A stretch of DNA of 64,000 nucleotides from Bog-473 sp963807775 (GTDB lineage Bacteria; Actinomycetota; Acidimicrobiia; Acidimicrobiales; RAAP-2), in assembly GCA_963807775.1 (NCBI GenBank), contig CAWECY010000010.1, forward strand, positions 434,001-498,000. The letters are read 5' to 3'. The notes below the pieces were generated by a model. That model was given only the letters and a program-made list of their open reading frames with translations. It searched no databases and was not told the DNA's origin. This document shows positions 26,175 through 33,951 of the stretch, piece by piece. A program made the position numbers and the translations under genes. The stretch's first letter is position 1; each line of letters starts with the position of its first letter.

Positions 26175-27497
26175 CTAACCCGACGGCCCCGCCCGCGCCT
26201 CTTTGGCCACAAGCCGCCGGCCATCCTGGGAACTCACCCGGGTCCACAACGGCGAGGGCCGACTGGTCCGGACCCGGCCGTTGGGGCCGCGGAAGGTGAC
26301 CTCCACGTTGGCGTCACCCGACACCGACCAGCCCTTGGAGTGGAGCAGGCCATGGTGCGAAGTGCACAGGGCCAGCAGGTTGTCGAGATCGGTCGGCCCC
26401 AGGTCGGCCTCCCATTCGGCCATGTGATGAGGCTGGGAGAAGACCACGTGGTCACAGCCCGGGAAACGACAGTGCCGGTCCCTGCGCAGGATCTCGCGGC
26501 GCTGGGCGTCGGTGGCATCCCGGCTCATTCGCCCCTCGTACATCGTGTGGCCCTCGGCGTCGTCGACCGCGACGACCACCGCCCCCTCACAGGCCAGGCG
26601 GGCAATGACCTGCGCCGAAATCAGCCCGCCCCGCTGGAGCTCGCCGAAGAGCGACGTCGTGGCCCCCTCCTCGTCGATCAGGGCCTCGAGGGGCACATGG
26701 GCCACCACCAAGGGACGCCCGAAGGAGCCACCCAGGGGCCGGCCCCCGGCGGCCTGCTCGGTCAAGGCGTCGATGAAGGCGCCTCCCATCCGCTCGTCCC
26801 AAGGAACTGAGCCGTCGCTCGGGATCCTCTTGGCCCTGGCCTCCAGGAAGGCCACCACGCTGGCGTACTCCACTTTTGGAAGTTGGGCCGTGATGGTGTG
26901 TGTCGTCGGGTTGCAGCGCACGGTGGCCCGCTCGACGCCACCCGAGGTTCGAGGGGGTGGGGCGCTTGCTCGGGCCATCTCCATCAGCTCGAGCACGCTG
27001 GCGCCGTCGGCCGCGGCATGGGCCAAGCGGTCGTCGCTCCGAGGCGTGGCCACGTCGGCGACCGCCCGCACCTGGTCGAAGGAGACCTGGCCCGAGCAGA
27101 ACCCCTTGGCCAGATGCGGCAGATGCGCCACACGCTCGGCCACATGGGCCTGGGCCCGGGCGCTTGGGATCGAGGCCCCGGTCTCAGAGACGATCCAGGC
27201 TTCGGCCGAGGCCGCCCCGTCTTCGCGCCAGGCGCGGCGCCGGTCGAGCTCGGCGAAGAGCAGAGCAAAGCGTCCCGACCACCCGGCCACCTGGGCGGCG
27301 GCCGCCTTGGCGCTGGTACGGAGCTCTTCGTTTGACATGGCGACTACGTCGGGCGGGGTGGCTGGGGCCGGAGCGGCGGCCGGGCCGGGGCCGGCTGTCT
27401 GTGGGGGTTGGGTCGTCTTTGACGGCGTCACGTAATGGAACGGTCGTCGGCGCCACCCGAAAATCCGCGCGAAGAGATTTTTCAGAGGTCTCGGCAC
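26175..27497 (-). CDS. DUF222/HNH endonuclease-domain protein
   Basis: A member of the large actinobacterial family with an N-terminal DUF222 helical domain and a C-terminal HNH nuclease. The helical part holds RFALLFAELDRRRAW and QVSFDQVRAVADVATPRSD; the HNH motif is REILRRDRHCRFPGCDHVVF followed by QPHHMAEWEADLGPTDLDNL and LCTSHHGLLHSKGW. The family is abundant and possibly mobile; the biological role is unknown. GTG 27497 gives 440 aa; ATG 27338 (MSNEELRTS) is an alternative that removes a poorly conserved, Pro/Ala-rich stretch. Divergent from groEL. Confidence 0.82.
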   Translation of the reverse strand: MPRPLKNLFARIFGWRRRPFHYVTPSKTTQPPQTAGPGPAAAPAPATPPDVVAMSNEELRTSAKAAAAQVAGWSGRFALLFAELDRRRAWREDGAASAEAWIVSETGASIPSARAQAHVAERVAHLPHLAKGFCSGQVSFDQVRAVADVATPRSDDRLAHAAADGASVLELMEMARASAPPPRTSGGVERATVRCNPTTHTITAQLPKVEYASVVAFLEARAKRIPSDGSVPWDERMGGAFIDALTEQAAGGRPLGGSFGRPLVVAHVPLEALIDEEGATTSLFGELQRGGLISAQVIARLACEGAVVVAVDDAEGHTMYEGRMSRDATDAQRREILRRDRHCRFPGCDHVVFSQPHHMAEWEADLGPTDLDNLLALCTSHHGLLHSKGWSVSGDANVEVTFRGPNGRVRTSRPSPLWTRVSSQDGRRLVAKEARAGPSG

Positions 27498-27590
27498 CTA
27501 CGTGGGGCGGCCCATCGCCGGGGACCAGGACGGCGGCAGCGGCGGAGGGAGTTCCGGGGCCGCCTGAGCCGGGCGGGGGCGCGTTCGGCC

Positions 27591-27620
27591 TTGCACGCGG
27601 GCGTCTAAGGTGGTTACCTA
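27591..27620 (+). promoter_or_regulatory. groEL promoter
   Basis: TTGCAC (27591-27596) and TACCTA (27615-27620) are 18 bases apart. The CIRCE operator begins at the next base, so HrcA bound there would cover the transcription start. Confidence 0.6.
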
Positions 27621-27647
27621 TTAGCACTCACAGGACGAGAGTGCTAA
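27621..27647 (+). promoter_or_regulatory. CIRCE operator (HrcA binding site)
   Basis: Perfect match to the consensus: TTAGCACTC, nine bases, GAGTGCTAA. HrcA represses heat-shock chaperonin genes through this site. It ends 14 bases before the groEL ATG, with AAAGGAG between. hrcA is not in the window. Confidence 0.97.
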
Positions 27648-27661
27648 AAGGAGCAGACCTG

Positions 27662-29281
27662 ATGGCCAAGATCATCGCCTTCGACTCTGAGGCCCGCCGG
27701 AGCCTCGAGACCGGCATGAACAAGCTGGCGGACGCCGTCCGCGTCACCCTCGGCCCCAAGGGCCGCAACGTGGTGCTGGACAAGAAGTGGGGCGCCCCGA
27801 CGATCACCAACGACGGCGTGTCGATCGCCAAGGAGATCGAGCTCGAAGACCCCTTCGAGAGGATCGGCGCCGAGCTGGTCAAGGAAGTGGCCAAGAAGAC
27901 CGACGACGTGGCCGGTGACGGCACGACGACGGCCACCGTGCTGGCCTGGGCCATGGTCCGCGAGGGCCTGCGCAACGTGGCGGCGGGCGCGAATCCGATG
28001 TCGCTGAAGCGGGGGATCGAGTCGGCGGTCGAGACGGCCGTCAGTTCCATCCACGGCATCGCCAAGGAGACCGAGTCCAAGGCGCAGATCGCCCAGGTGG
28101 CTTCGATCTCCGCCGCCGACACGGAGATCGGCGAGATGATCGCCGAGGCCATCGACAAGGTCGGCCGCGACGGCGTCATCACCGTCGAGGAGTCGCAGAC
28201 CTTCGGCATGGACATGGACTTGGTCGAGGGCATGCGCTTCGACAAGGGCTACATCGCCCCGTACTTCGTGACCGACCCCGAGCGCATGGAAGCCGTGCTC
28301 GAGGACGCCTACGTCCTGCTCGTCGGCTCGAAGATCACGGCGGTGCGTGACCTGCTGCCCGTACTCGAGAAGGTCATGCAGAGCGGCAAGCCGCTGCTGA
28401 TCATCGCCGAGGACGTCGAGGGCGAGGCCCTGGCGACGCTCGTGGTCAACAAGATCCGGGGCACCTTCCGCTCGGTCGCCGTCAAGGCGCCGGGCTTCGG
28501 TGAGCGCCGCAAGGCCATGCTCCAGGACATCGCCATCCTCACCGGCGGCCAGGTCGTGACCGAAGAGGTCGGCCTGAAGCTCGAGAACGTGACGCTCGAC
28601 CTGCTCGGCGCGGCCCGCAAGGTCGTGATCACCAAGGACGAGACGACGGTCGTCGAGGGTGCGGGCTCGGAGTCGGACATCAAGGGCCGGATCAACCAGA
28701 TCAAGACCGAGATCGACAACACCGACTCGGACTACGACCGGGAGAAGCTCCAGGAGCGCCTGGCCAAGCTGTCCGGTGGCGTGGCCGTGATCAAGGTCGG
28801 CGCGGCCACCGAGGTGGAGCTCAAGGAGAAGAAGCACCGTATTGAGGACGCGGTCTCGACGACCAAGGCCGCCATCGAAGAGGGCGTAGTGCCCGGCGGT
28901 GGCGTGGCTCTGCTGCGGGCCCAGACCGCCATCTTGGAGGGCGCCGAGAAGCTCGAGGGCGACGAGGCCACCGGGGCTCGCATCGTGGCGAAGGCCGTCG
29001 AGGAGCCGCTCAAGCAGATCGCGGTGAACGCCGGCCTGGAAGGTGGCGTGATCGTCGAGAAGGTGCGCGGCCTCAAGGGCGCCCACGGTCTCAACGCCGC
29101 CACCGGCGAGTACGAGGACCTCTTCAAGACCGGCGTGATCGATGCCGCCAAGGTGACCCGTTCGGCCCTGCAGAACGCGGCCTCCATCGCGGCGCTGTTC
29201 CTGACCACCGAGGCGGTCATCGTCGACAAGCCAGAGGACGACGCCCCCGCCATGCCCGGCGGCGGCATGGACGACTACTAA
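27662..29281 (+). CDS. groEL: Chaperonin GroEL (no adjacent groES)
   Basis: 60-kDa chaperonin, 539 aa. MAKIIAFDSEARRSLETGMN, VTLGPKGRNVVLDKKWG, DGVSIAKEIELEDPFERIGA, DVAGDGTTTATVLAWAMVRE and EEGVVPGGGVALLRA are canonical, including the ATP-binding DGTTT. The C-terminus ends in AMPGGGMDDY, an acidic ending in place of a long GGM tail. It stands alone, downstream of CIRCE and upstream of a terminator, like the second, solo groEL of many Actinobacteria; whether another copy with groES exists cannot be seen here. Confidence 0.96.
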   Translation: MAKIIAFDSEARRSLETGMNKLADAVRVTLGPKGRNVVLDKKWGAPTITNDGVSIAKEIELEDPFERIGAELVKEVAKKTDDVAGDGTTTATVLAWAMVREGLRNVAAGANPMSLKRGIESAVETAVSSIHGIAKETESKAQIAQVASISAADTEIGEMIAEAIDKVGRDGVITVEESQTFGMDMDLVEGMRFDKGYIAPYFVTDPERMEAVLEDAYVLLVGSKITAVRDLLPVLEKVMQSGKPLLIIAEDVEGEALATLVVNKIRGTFRSVAVKAPGFGERRKAMLQDIAILTGGQVVTEEVGLKLENVTLDLLGAARKVVITKDETTVVEGAGSESDIKGRINQIKTEIDNTDSDYDREKLQERLAKLSGGVAVIKVGAATEVELKEKKHRIEDAVSTTKAAIEEGVVPGGGVALLRAQTAILEGAEKLEGDEATGARIVAKAVEEPLKQIAVNAGLEGGVIVEKVRGLKGAHGLNAATGEYEDLFKTGVIDAAKVTRSALQNAASIAALFLTTEAVIVDKPEDDAPAMPGGGMDDY

Positions 29282-29393
29282 GCCGTCTCTTCCCCTTGCA
29301 ACCGGGGCTGCTGAGGTGTCACCGGGATGCCACACCTCTGCAACACCGAGATGTGACAGTGTGGGTTGCCTCACCCCCAACCGAGGCTGATCG

Positions 29394-29431
29394 GTGCGCC
29401 CGGCCGCAAGGCCGGGCGCACTGTTCTTTCT
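29394..29431 (+). terminator. Intrinsic terminator after groEL
   Basis: A perfect 12-bp stem, GTGCGCCCGGCC with GGCCGGGCGCAC, closes a GCAA tetraloop (29406-29409) and is followed by TGTTCTTTCT. It is the clearest rho-independent terminator in the window and separates groEL from hemQ. Confidence 0.9.
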
Positions 29432-29444
29432 AGACTTGGGCGCC

Positions 29445-30119
29445 ATGGCACTGACCCCGACGACCGGCTGGGGCGTGTTGCACCTGTTCTGCCAGCTGGG
29501 GCCCGGCTTCGACGCCCCCGCGTTGCGTAAGGCGGTGGCCGCCGCCGAGGCGGATGGGTACCAGGTGGTGCCGGTGGCGCTGTTGGGGCACAAGAGCGAC
29601 CTCGGGTTGATGGCGCTGGGTCCTGACGTCTGGCGGCTGCGGCGCTTCCAGACCGAGGTCGCCGAGGCCGGCGTCGTCCCGGTCGAGTCCTACGTCTCGC
29701 TGACAGAGGTGTCGGAGTACGCCGCCGGCGTCCCCGACGAGCTGCGCCAGGCCCGCCTGTTCCCCCAGCTGCCGCCCGAGGGCAAGGCGGCGTTCTGCTT
29801 CTACCCCATGTCCAAGCGCCGGGGAGACGCCCACAACTGGTACACGCTCGACTTCGACGCCCGCAAGGAGCTCATGCTCGGCCACGGCAAGGTGGGCCGC
29901 ACCTTCCACGGACGGATCTTGCAGGTCATCACCGGCTCGACGGGGCTCGACGACTACGAGTGGGGCGTGACCCTGTTCGGCGTCCACCCCGACGACCTGA
30001 AGGACTGCGTCTACGAGATGCGCTTCGACCAGGCCTCCGCCCTCTACGCCGAGTTCGGCCCGTTCTACACCGGCATGGTGGGGACGCTCGACGAGGTGCT
30101 GGCGGTCCTCGGGACGTGA
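29445..30119 (+). CDS. hemQ: Coproheme decarboxylase HemQ (chlorite dismutase family)
   Basis: HemQ decarboxylates coproheme to heme b in the coproporphyrin-dependent pathway of Actinobacteria and Firmicutes. 224 aa: WGVLHLFCQLGPGFD, VALLGHKSDLGLMALG, VESYVSLTEVSEYA, CFYPMSKRRGDAHNWYTLDF and GRILQVITGSTGLDDYEWGVTLF, DCVYEMRFDQASALYAEFGPFYTG. The YPMSKRR and W-rich segments mark HemQ rather than chlorite dismutase. ATG 29445 follows a TAGACT box (29431-29436) by eight bases and has no ribosome-binding site, so it is probably translated from a leaderless mRNA. Confidence 0.92.
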   Translation: MALTPTTGWGVLHLFCQLGPGFDAPALRKAVAAAEADGYQVVPVALLGHKSDLGLMALGPDVWRLRRFQTEVAEAGVVPVESYVSLTEVSEYAAGVPDELRQARLFPQLPPEGKAAFCFYPMSKRRGDAHNWYTLDFDARKELMLGHGKVGRTFHGRILQVITGSTGLDDYEWGVTLFGVHPDDLKDCVYEMRFDQASALYAEFGPFYTGMVGTLDEVLAVLGT

Positions 30120-30141
30120 CGGACGTGACGGCGTCGACAGC

Positions 30142-30945
30142 GTGACGGCCTCCATCAACGACCTCAGGGACGAGTTACGCCAACTGGGGCACGTCGTGGT
30201 CGCGTTCAGCGGTGGGGCCGACTCGGCGCTCCTGGCCAAGGTGGCCCACGACACGCTCGGCCGTCAGGCCGTCCTGTGCGCCACCGCGCTGTCGCCGTCG
30301 CTGGCCGGAACCGAAGAGGAGGACTGCCGCACGCTGGCGGTCGAGTGGGACCTGCGCTGGGTCGGCGTGCCCACCGACGAGATGGACGACCCGACCTACG
30401 TGGCCAACGGCGCCGATCGCTGCGCCCGCTGCAAGACGGCCCTCATGACCGCGCTCGGCCCCCTGGCCGCCGCCGAACAGGCCACCGTCGTCCTCGGCGT
30501 GAACGTGAGCGACCTGGGCGACCACCGCCCCGGCCAGGCCGCCGCGGCAGCGGCGGGCGCCGCCTTCCCGTTCGTGCAGGCCGGCTTCACCAAGGACGAC
30601 ATCCGAAACTGGTCCCGACGGCTCGGCCTGCGCACCTGGGACAAGCCGGCCGCCGCCTGCCTGGCCTCCCGGCTGCCCTACGGCACCCCGGTCACCCTGG
30701 GCCGCCTGCGCGCCGTGGAGGAGGCCGAGACAGCGCTGCACGCGCTGGGCTTCGGCCAGCTGCGGGTGCGCCACCACGGCGACGCCGCCCGCCTGGAGGT
30801 CGACCCCACCGACCTGGCCGCCGTGCTGGAGCGCCGGGCCGAAGTGGTGGCCGCAGTGCGGGGCGCCGGCTTCACTTTCGTCGCGCTCGACCTGGAAGGA
30901 TTCCGGTCGGGCAGTCTCAACCGCGCCCTTCAGGAGGAGCCGTGA
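30142..30945 (+). CDS. larE: Pyridinium-3,5-biscarboxylate sulfur transferase LarE
   Basis: LarE adenylates the biscarboxylated pyridinium ring made by LarB and adds sulfur on the way to the nickel-pincer nucleotide cofactor. The PP-loop is AFSGGADSALLAKVA (residues 21-35). C94-x2-C97 (DRCARCKTAL) and C173 (AACLASRLPYG) form the three-cysteine set seen in LarE proteins that hold an iron-sulfur cluster, as opposed to the single sacrificial cysteine of the Lactobacillus enzyme. 267 aa from GTG 30142. larB and larC are at 43-45 kb. The stop overlaps the start of a NIL-domain gene. Confidence 0.88.
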   Translation: MTASINDLRDELRQLGHVVVAFSGGADSALLAKVAHDTLGRQAVLCATALSPSLAGTEEEDCRTLAVEWDLRWVGVPTDEMDDPTYVANGADRCARCKTALMTALGPLAAAEQATVVLGVNVSDLGDHRPGQAAAAAAGAAFPFVQAGFTKDDIRNWSRRLGLRTWDKPAAACLASRLPYGTPVTLGRLRAVEEAETALHALGFGQLRVRHHGDAARLEVDPTDLAAVLERRAEVVAAVRGAGFTFVALDLEGFRSGSLNRALQEEP

Positions 30946-31187
30946 GCCAGGTCCGGGTCAAGGTCAAGCTGACGTTCCCCGAGTCGGAGGTCCGTCGCGC
31001 CGTGCTGGCCACCCTGGTCCGCCAATTCGACGTCGAGCCGGACATCCGCCGGGCCGACGTCGAGGAGCATCGGGGCTGGATCGTCTGCGAGATAGACGGC
31101 GAGTCCTCCCAGGTCGAAGCGGCGCTCGAGTGGCTGCGCACCGAGCGCATCATCGTCGACCTGCTGGGAGACGTCCTCGAGGGCTGA
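30942..31187 (+). CDS. Standalone NIL-domain protein
   Basis: 81 aa with the NIL fold (beta-alpha-beta-beta-alpha-beta): VRVKVKLTFPESEVRRAVLA, FDVEPDIRRADVEEHRGWIV and SSQVEAALEWLRTERIIVDL. NIL domains occur at the end of methionine transporter ATPases (MetN) and in ferredoxin-like proteins tied to sulfur metabolism. Here it is alone, starting at GTG 30942 inside the larE stop, so it is likely co-translated. A partner role in sulfur or metal handling for LarE is a guess from position. Confidence 0.75.
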   Translation: MSQVRVKVKLTFPESEVRRAVLATLVRQFDVEPDIRRADVEEHRGWIVCEIDGESSQVEAALEWLRTERIIVDLLGDVLEG

Positions 31188-31214
31188 TTCCGTCGACCGC
31201 TCAGCGCCGATCGC

Positions 31215-31427
31215 TCAGCGCTCCTCCGTCGGCTTGGGCACGGTCCACCCGGCCGAGGACACCTTGCGGGGCTCGTAGAACACGCAGCCCTCCGGGCAAG
31301 CGAAGGGCAGGGGTTCGTTGGCGTCCACCTTGCAGCGCTCCAGCCGTTCCCCTCCAGGCGTGGTCCGCATGACGTAGTGGCGGCAATCCTCGTTGACGGC
31401 CACACCCCATTCTGGCCCAGATGGCAT
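31215..31427 (-). CDS. Small conserved-looking protein with four cysteines
   Basis: 70 aa, with DCRHYVMRTTPGGERLERCK and FACPEGCVFYEPRKVSSAGW; four cysteines (one CPEGC pair) suggest metal binding or a structural zinc site. It looks like a real gene, since the cysteines and aromatic residues are typical of short zinc-ribbon-like proteins, but I recognise no named family. It lies antisense between the NIL and Nudix genes. The start could also be a GTG a few codons downstream of ATG 31427. Confidence 0.5.
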   Translation of the reverse strand: MPSGPEWGVAVNEDCRHYVMRTTPGGERLERCKVDANEPLPFACPEGCVFYEPRKVSSAGWTVPKPTEER

Positions 31428-31434
31428 GTCGCGG

Positions 31435-31440
31435 TAGCGT
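31435..31440 (+). promoter_or_regulatory. Putative -10 box of leaderless Nudix gene
   Basis: TAGCGT lies eight bases before GTG 31449, the same spacing as for hemQ, pheA and the secreted protein at 53322. No ribosome-binding site precedes the GTG. Confidence 0.4.
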
Positions 31441-31448
31441 CACCGGCC

Positions 31449-32159
31449 GTGGACCAGAGCGACGACCGCACCGTTCCCCTCAAGACCCTGCTCAGGTGGA
31501 GCGAGGCACTCGCCGGCATCGCCCGCACCGGGCTCGGGTTCACCGAGAGCCTCTACGAGCAGGAGCGCTTCGAGGAGATCCTCAAGGTGGCGGCCGACAT
31601 CCGCGTCGAGGCGGACGGCGGCAGTGACGACCCCGACCACGCCGGCGGCCTGGTGCAGGAGTGGATGGACACCGTGGGCAAGGGCGTCCCCGGCTACATC
31701 ACGCCCAAGGTGGCGGTGGGCGCGGCGGTCGGCAACGACAAGGGCGAGCTGTTGCTCATCCAGCGGGCCGACTCGGGCATCTGGCTCTACCCGACCGGCT
31801 GGTGCGACGTCGGCTACTCGGCGGCCGAGGTCGTGGTGAAGGAGGTCGAAGAGGAGACCGGCATCATCGTCGAGCCGGTGCGCCTCATCGCCGTGCTCGA
31901 TGGCCTGCGCCTCGGCATGACCCGGGTGCCGCTCTACTCCCTCCTCTTCCACTGCAAGGCGATCGGCGGCGAACTCAAGCCGCACCCGCTCGAAACGCGC
32001 GACGTCGGATGGTTCACCCGCGAGTCCATGCCCTTCCCGCTCGTCGGATCGGAGCGCTGGGGTGACCATGTCTTCGCCGCTCTGCGCGGCGAGCGGCGCG
32101 ACGTGCTCTACGACCGCGTGCGCCAACCGATGTGGCGGGGCGAGTCGTCGCAGACGTGA
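31449..32159 (+). CDS. Nudix hydrolase with N-terminal helical domain
   Basis: 236 aa. The N-terminal 65 residues (TLLRWSEALAGIARTGLGFT, YEQERFEEILKVAADI) match the extra helical domain found before Nudix domains of the ADP-ribose/UDP-sugar pyrophosphatase kind. The Nudix box is GWCDVGYSAAEVVVKEVEEETGI, with K for the usual first R, preceded by IWLYPTGW. The substrate cannot be deduced. Stop overlaps the next gene's GTG. The dense string Nudix-GNAT suggests one transcript. Confidence 0.82.
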   Translation: MDQSDDRTVPLKTLLRWSEALAGIARTGLGFTESLYEQERFEEILKVAADIRVEADGGSDDPDHAGGLVQEWMDTVGKGVPGYITPKVAVGAAVGNDKGELLLIQRADSGIWLYPTGWCDVGYSAAEVVVKEVEEETGIIVEPVRLIAVLDGLRLGMTRVPLYSLLFHCKAIGGELKPHPLETRDVGWFTRESMPFPLVGSERWGDHVFAALRGERRDVLYDRVRQPMWRGESSQT

Positions 32160-32593
32160 TCTCGGTCCGGATCGCCGCGTCGGCCGACGACAGCCTGGTC
32201 GAGGCGGTGACCGTCCTCTTGCCCCAACTCTCCCGCTCGGCGCCACCGCCCACCCGCGAGCAGCTGGCGCGCATCGTGGCCGACGCCGCCATCACCCTGT
32301 TCGTGGCCGAGGAGGAGGGACGGATCGTGGGCACGCTCACCCTGGTCGCCTTCGAGATCCCCACCGGCCGGCGCGCCTGGATCGAGGACGTCGTCACCGA
32401 CTCCGCTGCCCGTGGCAAGGGGGTGGCCACTGCTCTGGTCAACGCGGCGCTCGCCCACGCGGCCGAGATCGGCGCCCGCACGGTCGACCTGACGTCACGA
32501 CCTGATCGCGAGGACGCCAATCGCCTGTACGTGCAGCTCGGCTTCGAGCAGCGCACCACGAACGTGTATCGCTACAGCGCCGCCGGCGCCTGA
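32156..32593 (+). CDS. GNAT-family N-acetyltransferase
   Basis: 145 aa from GTG 32156, overlapping the Nudix stop. VRIAASADDSLVEAVTVLLPQL, ITLFVAEEEGRIVGTLTLVAF, AWIEDVVTDSAARGKGVATALVNAAL (acetyl-CoA loop) and DLTSRPDREDANRLYVQLGFE are typical of GNAT enzymes acting on small amines or amino acids. Substrate unknown. Confidence 0.85.
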   Translation: MISVRIAASADDSLVEAVTVLLPQLSRSAPPPTREQLARIVADAAITLFVAEEEGRIVGTLTLVAFEIPTGRRAWIEDVVTDSAARGKGVATALVNAALAHAAEIGARTVDLTSRPDREDANRLYVQLGFEQRTTNVYRYSAAGA

Positions 32594-32620
32594 GCCGCGC
32601 CGCCTCGCGTCACGCCCTCC

Positions 32621-33289
32621 CTATTCGTCGAGTGGGAAGGCGGCGGGTAGCAGGCGCATCAGCGTCGCGAACATCGGGGTGAATCGGCCCTCGCCCCAGG
32701 GAAGGTCGGGTTCGTTGGCGAAGGCCTGGCTGAGCACCCCGACGATGATCGTCGACACGAGGTAGATCGCACCGTTTTCGTTGGCCCCCGGACCTAGCTG
32801 GCCTTTGGCCACCGCGTCAGCGAGGGCGCCGCGCTGGAGCTCCACCATCTCCGTGCTGACGGCAAACGCCTCCGGCGAAGGATGGAAGCTCGGGACGGGA
32901 CGCCAGAAGAGCAACTCGGCGACCGCGCGATTGGCCAGGCACCATCGCCCGCTCGCTTCGAGACCCGCCAGGAGCGCGTCAAGCCCGGGCTCGGCCCCCT
33001 GCATGCCGATGCGCATCGCCTCGAGGTTCTTGCGTTGCCCCTCGAGGAACAACGCGTCATAGATCGCCATGAGCGACGGGAAGTACTTGTAGAGCGACGG
33101 TGGCTGGACGCCCAGGCGCCGCGCTACTTCCGCCAGGCTGAGACCGTTCACCCCGTCCTTCGTCATGACGTCCCGGGCGATGTCGAGAATCTCGAGGATC
33201 GTCTCCTGCCGCCGGCGGGCCCGGCGGTCCGGCGGCGCCGGACGCTCCCCGGCCACGTCCATCTGCGCATTCCCCTCGGTCCGTGCCAT
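32621..33289 (-). CDS. TetR-family transcriptional repressor
   Basis: 222 aa from ATG 33289. The HTH near residues 30-70 is ETILEILDIARDVMTKDGVNGLSLAEVARRLG (shown as its parts ILDIARDVMTKDGVNGLS and LAEVARRLGV), then QPPSLYKYFPSLMAIYDALF. The C-terminal part carries a TetR_C-like (WHG-type) ligand domain. It is divergent from the SRPBCC/MBL pair; a perfect palindrome sits in the shared intergenic space, so it most likely represses that pair and itself. The ligand could be a lipid or hydrophobic compound, judging from the regulated genes, but this is inference. Confidence 0.88.
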   Translation of the reverse strand: MARTEGNAQMDVAGERPAPPDRRARRRQETILEILDIARDVMTKDGVNGLSLAEVARRLGVQPPSLYKYFPSLMAIYDALFLEGQRKNLEAMRIGMQGAEPGLDALLAGLEASGRWCLANRAVAELLFWRPVPSFHPSPEAFAVSTEMVELQRGALADAVAKGQLGPGANENGAIYLVSTIIVGVLSQAFANEPDLPWGEGRFTPMFATLMRLLPAAFPLDE

Positions 33290-33317
33290 TGGGAACTCAG
33301 TATAGCTTAAATACATC

Positions 33318-33346
33318 TTGACAGCGATAGCTAATACCATTAGCTT
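33318..33346 (+). promoter_or_regulatory. SRPBCC/MBL promoter with internal 17-bp palindromic operator
   Basis: TTGACA (33318-33323) and TAGCTT (33341-33346) are 17 bases apart. The spacer holds AGCTAAT-ACC-ATTAGCT (33329-33345), a perfect inverted repeat that also covers most of the -10 box. A TetR dimer here would block polymerase. A related half-site TAGCTTAA is at 33303-33310 in the direction of the TetR start. Confidence 0.75.
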
Positions 33347-33373
33347 TACGACGGAAGACCGAGGGGTGCGGAC

Positions 33374-33913
33374 ATGATCGGAACGGAGGCCATACAGGAC
33401 ATGGCGCAGAACCAGAACTCGAACCGGAGCAGTCGATGGTGGTTGCGGCACGACTCCCAGTCGCTGGTGATCGAGGCGCCGGCGGAGGACATCTACGCCC
33501 TGGTCGCGGACCTGCCCCGCATGGGCGACTGGAGTCCCGAGTGCCGGCAAGTGGAGTGGCTCGATGGGTCGACCGGACCGATCGAGGGCGCCACATTCAT
33601 CGGCCACAACAAAGGCGGACCCGCCGGCCTCATGAAGTGGTCGCGCCGGGGCCGGGTGCTCACCGCCGAACCCGGCCGCGAGTTCGCCTTCGTGACCGAG
33701 GAGGGCGGCAAGGAGTCGACCGAGTGGCGGTATCGCCTGGAGCCCCAGGAGGGGGCCACCAGGGTCACCGAGTCCTACCTGGTCCACTGGATACCGACCT
33801 GGGCCCGCGTCGTCGATGTCCCAACCAACCGCGCCCGCGAGTTGCGCCACGCCATGCAGCACACGCTCGGGCAGTTGAAGGGCGCGGCCGAGCCGCCGCC
33901 GCCGCCCCGCTGA
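33374..33913 (+). CDS. SRPBCC-family (polyketide cyclase/START-like) protein
   Basis: 179 aa. The helix-grip motif begins SQSLVIEAPAEDIYALVADL and RMGDWSPECRQVEWLDGSTG, followed by GATFIGHNKGG and EWRYRLEPQEGATRVTESYL. Such proteins bind hydrophobic ligands in a cavity; the function may be lipid transport, cyclase or simply binding. ATG 33374 is 28 bases after the -10 box. Another ATG at 33401 (MAQNQNSNRS) is possible. It is the first gene of the TetR-regulated unit. Confidence 0.8.
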   Translation: MIGTEAIQDMAQNQNSNRSSRWWLRHDSQSLVIEAPAEDIYALVADLPRMGDWSPECRQVEWLDGSTGPIEGATFIGHNKGGPAGLMKWSRRGRVLTAEPGREFAFVTEEGGKESTEWRYRLEPQEGATRVTESYLVHWIPTWARVVDVPTNRARELRHAMQHTLGQLKGAAEPPPPPR

Positions 33914-33951
33914 GCACCTTCCCTTCCTACGAGACCTGAGGAGTCCACGAG

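Noticed and set aside
27644..29593. A 649-codon frame antisense to groEL
   Set aside because: Shadow of groEL; composition is non-protein-like and it crosses the CIRCE-side and terminator regions.
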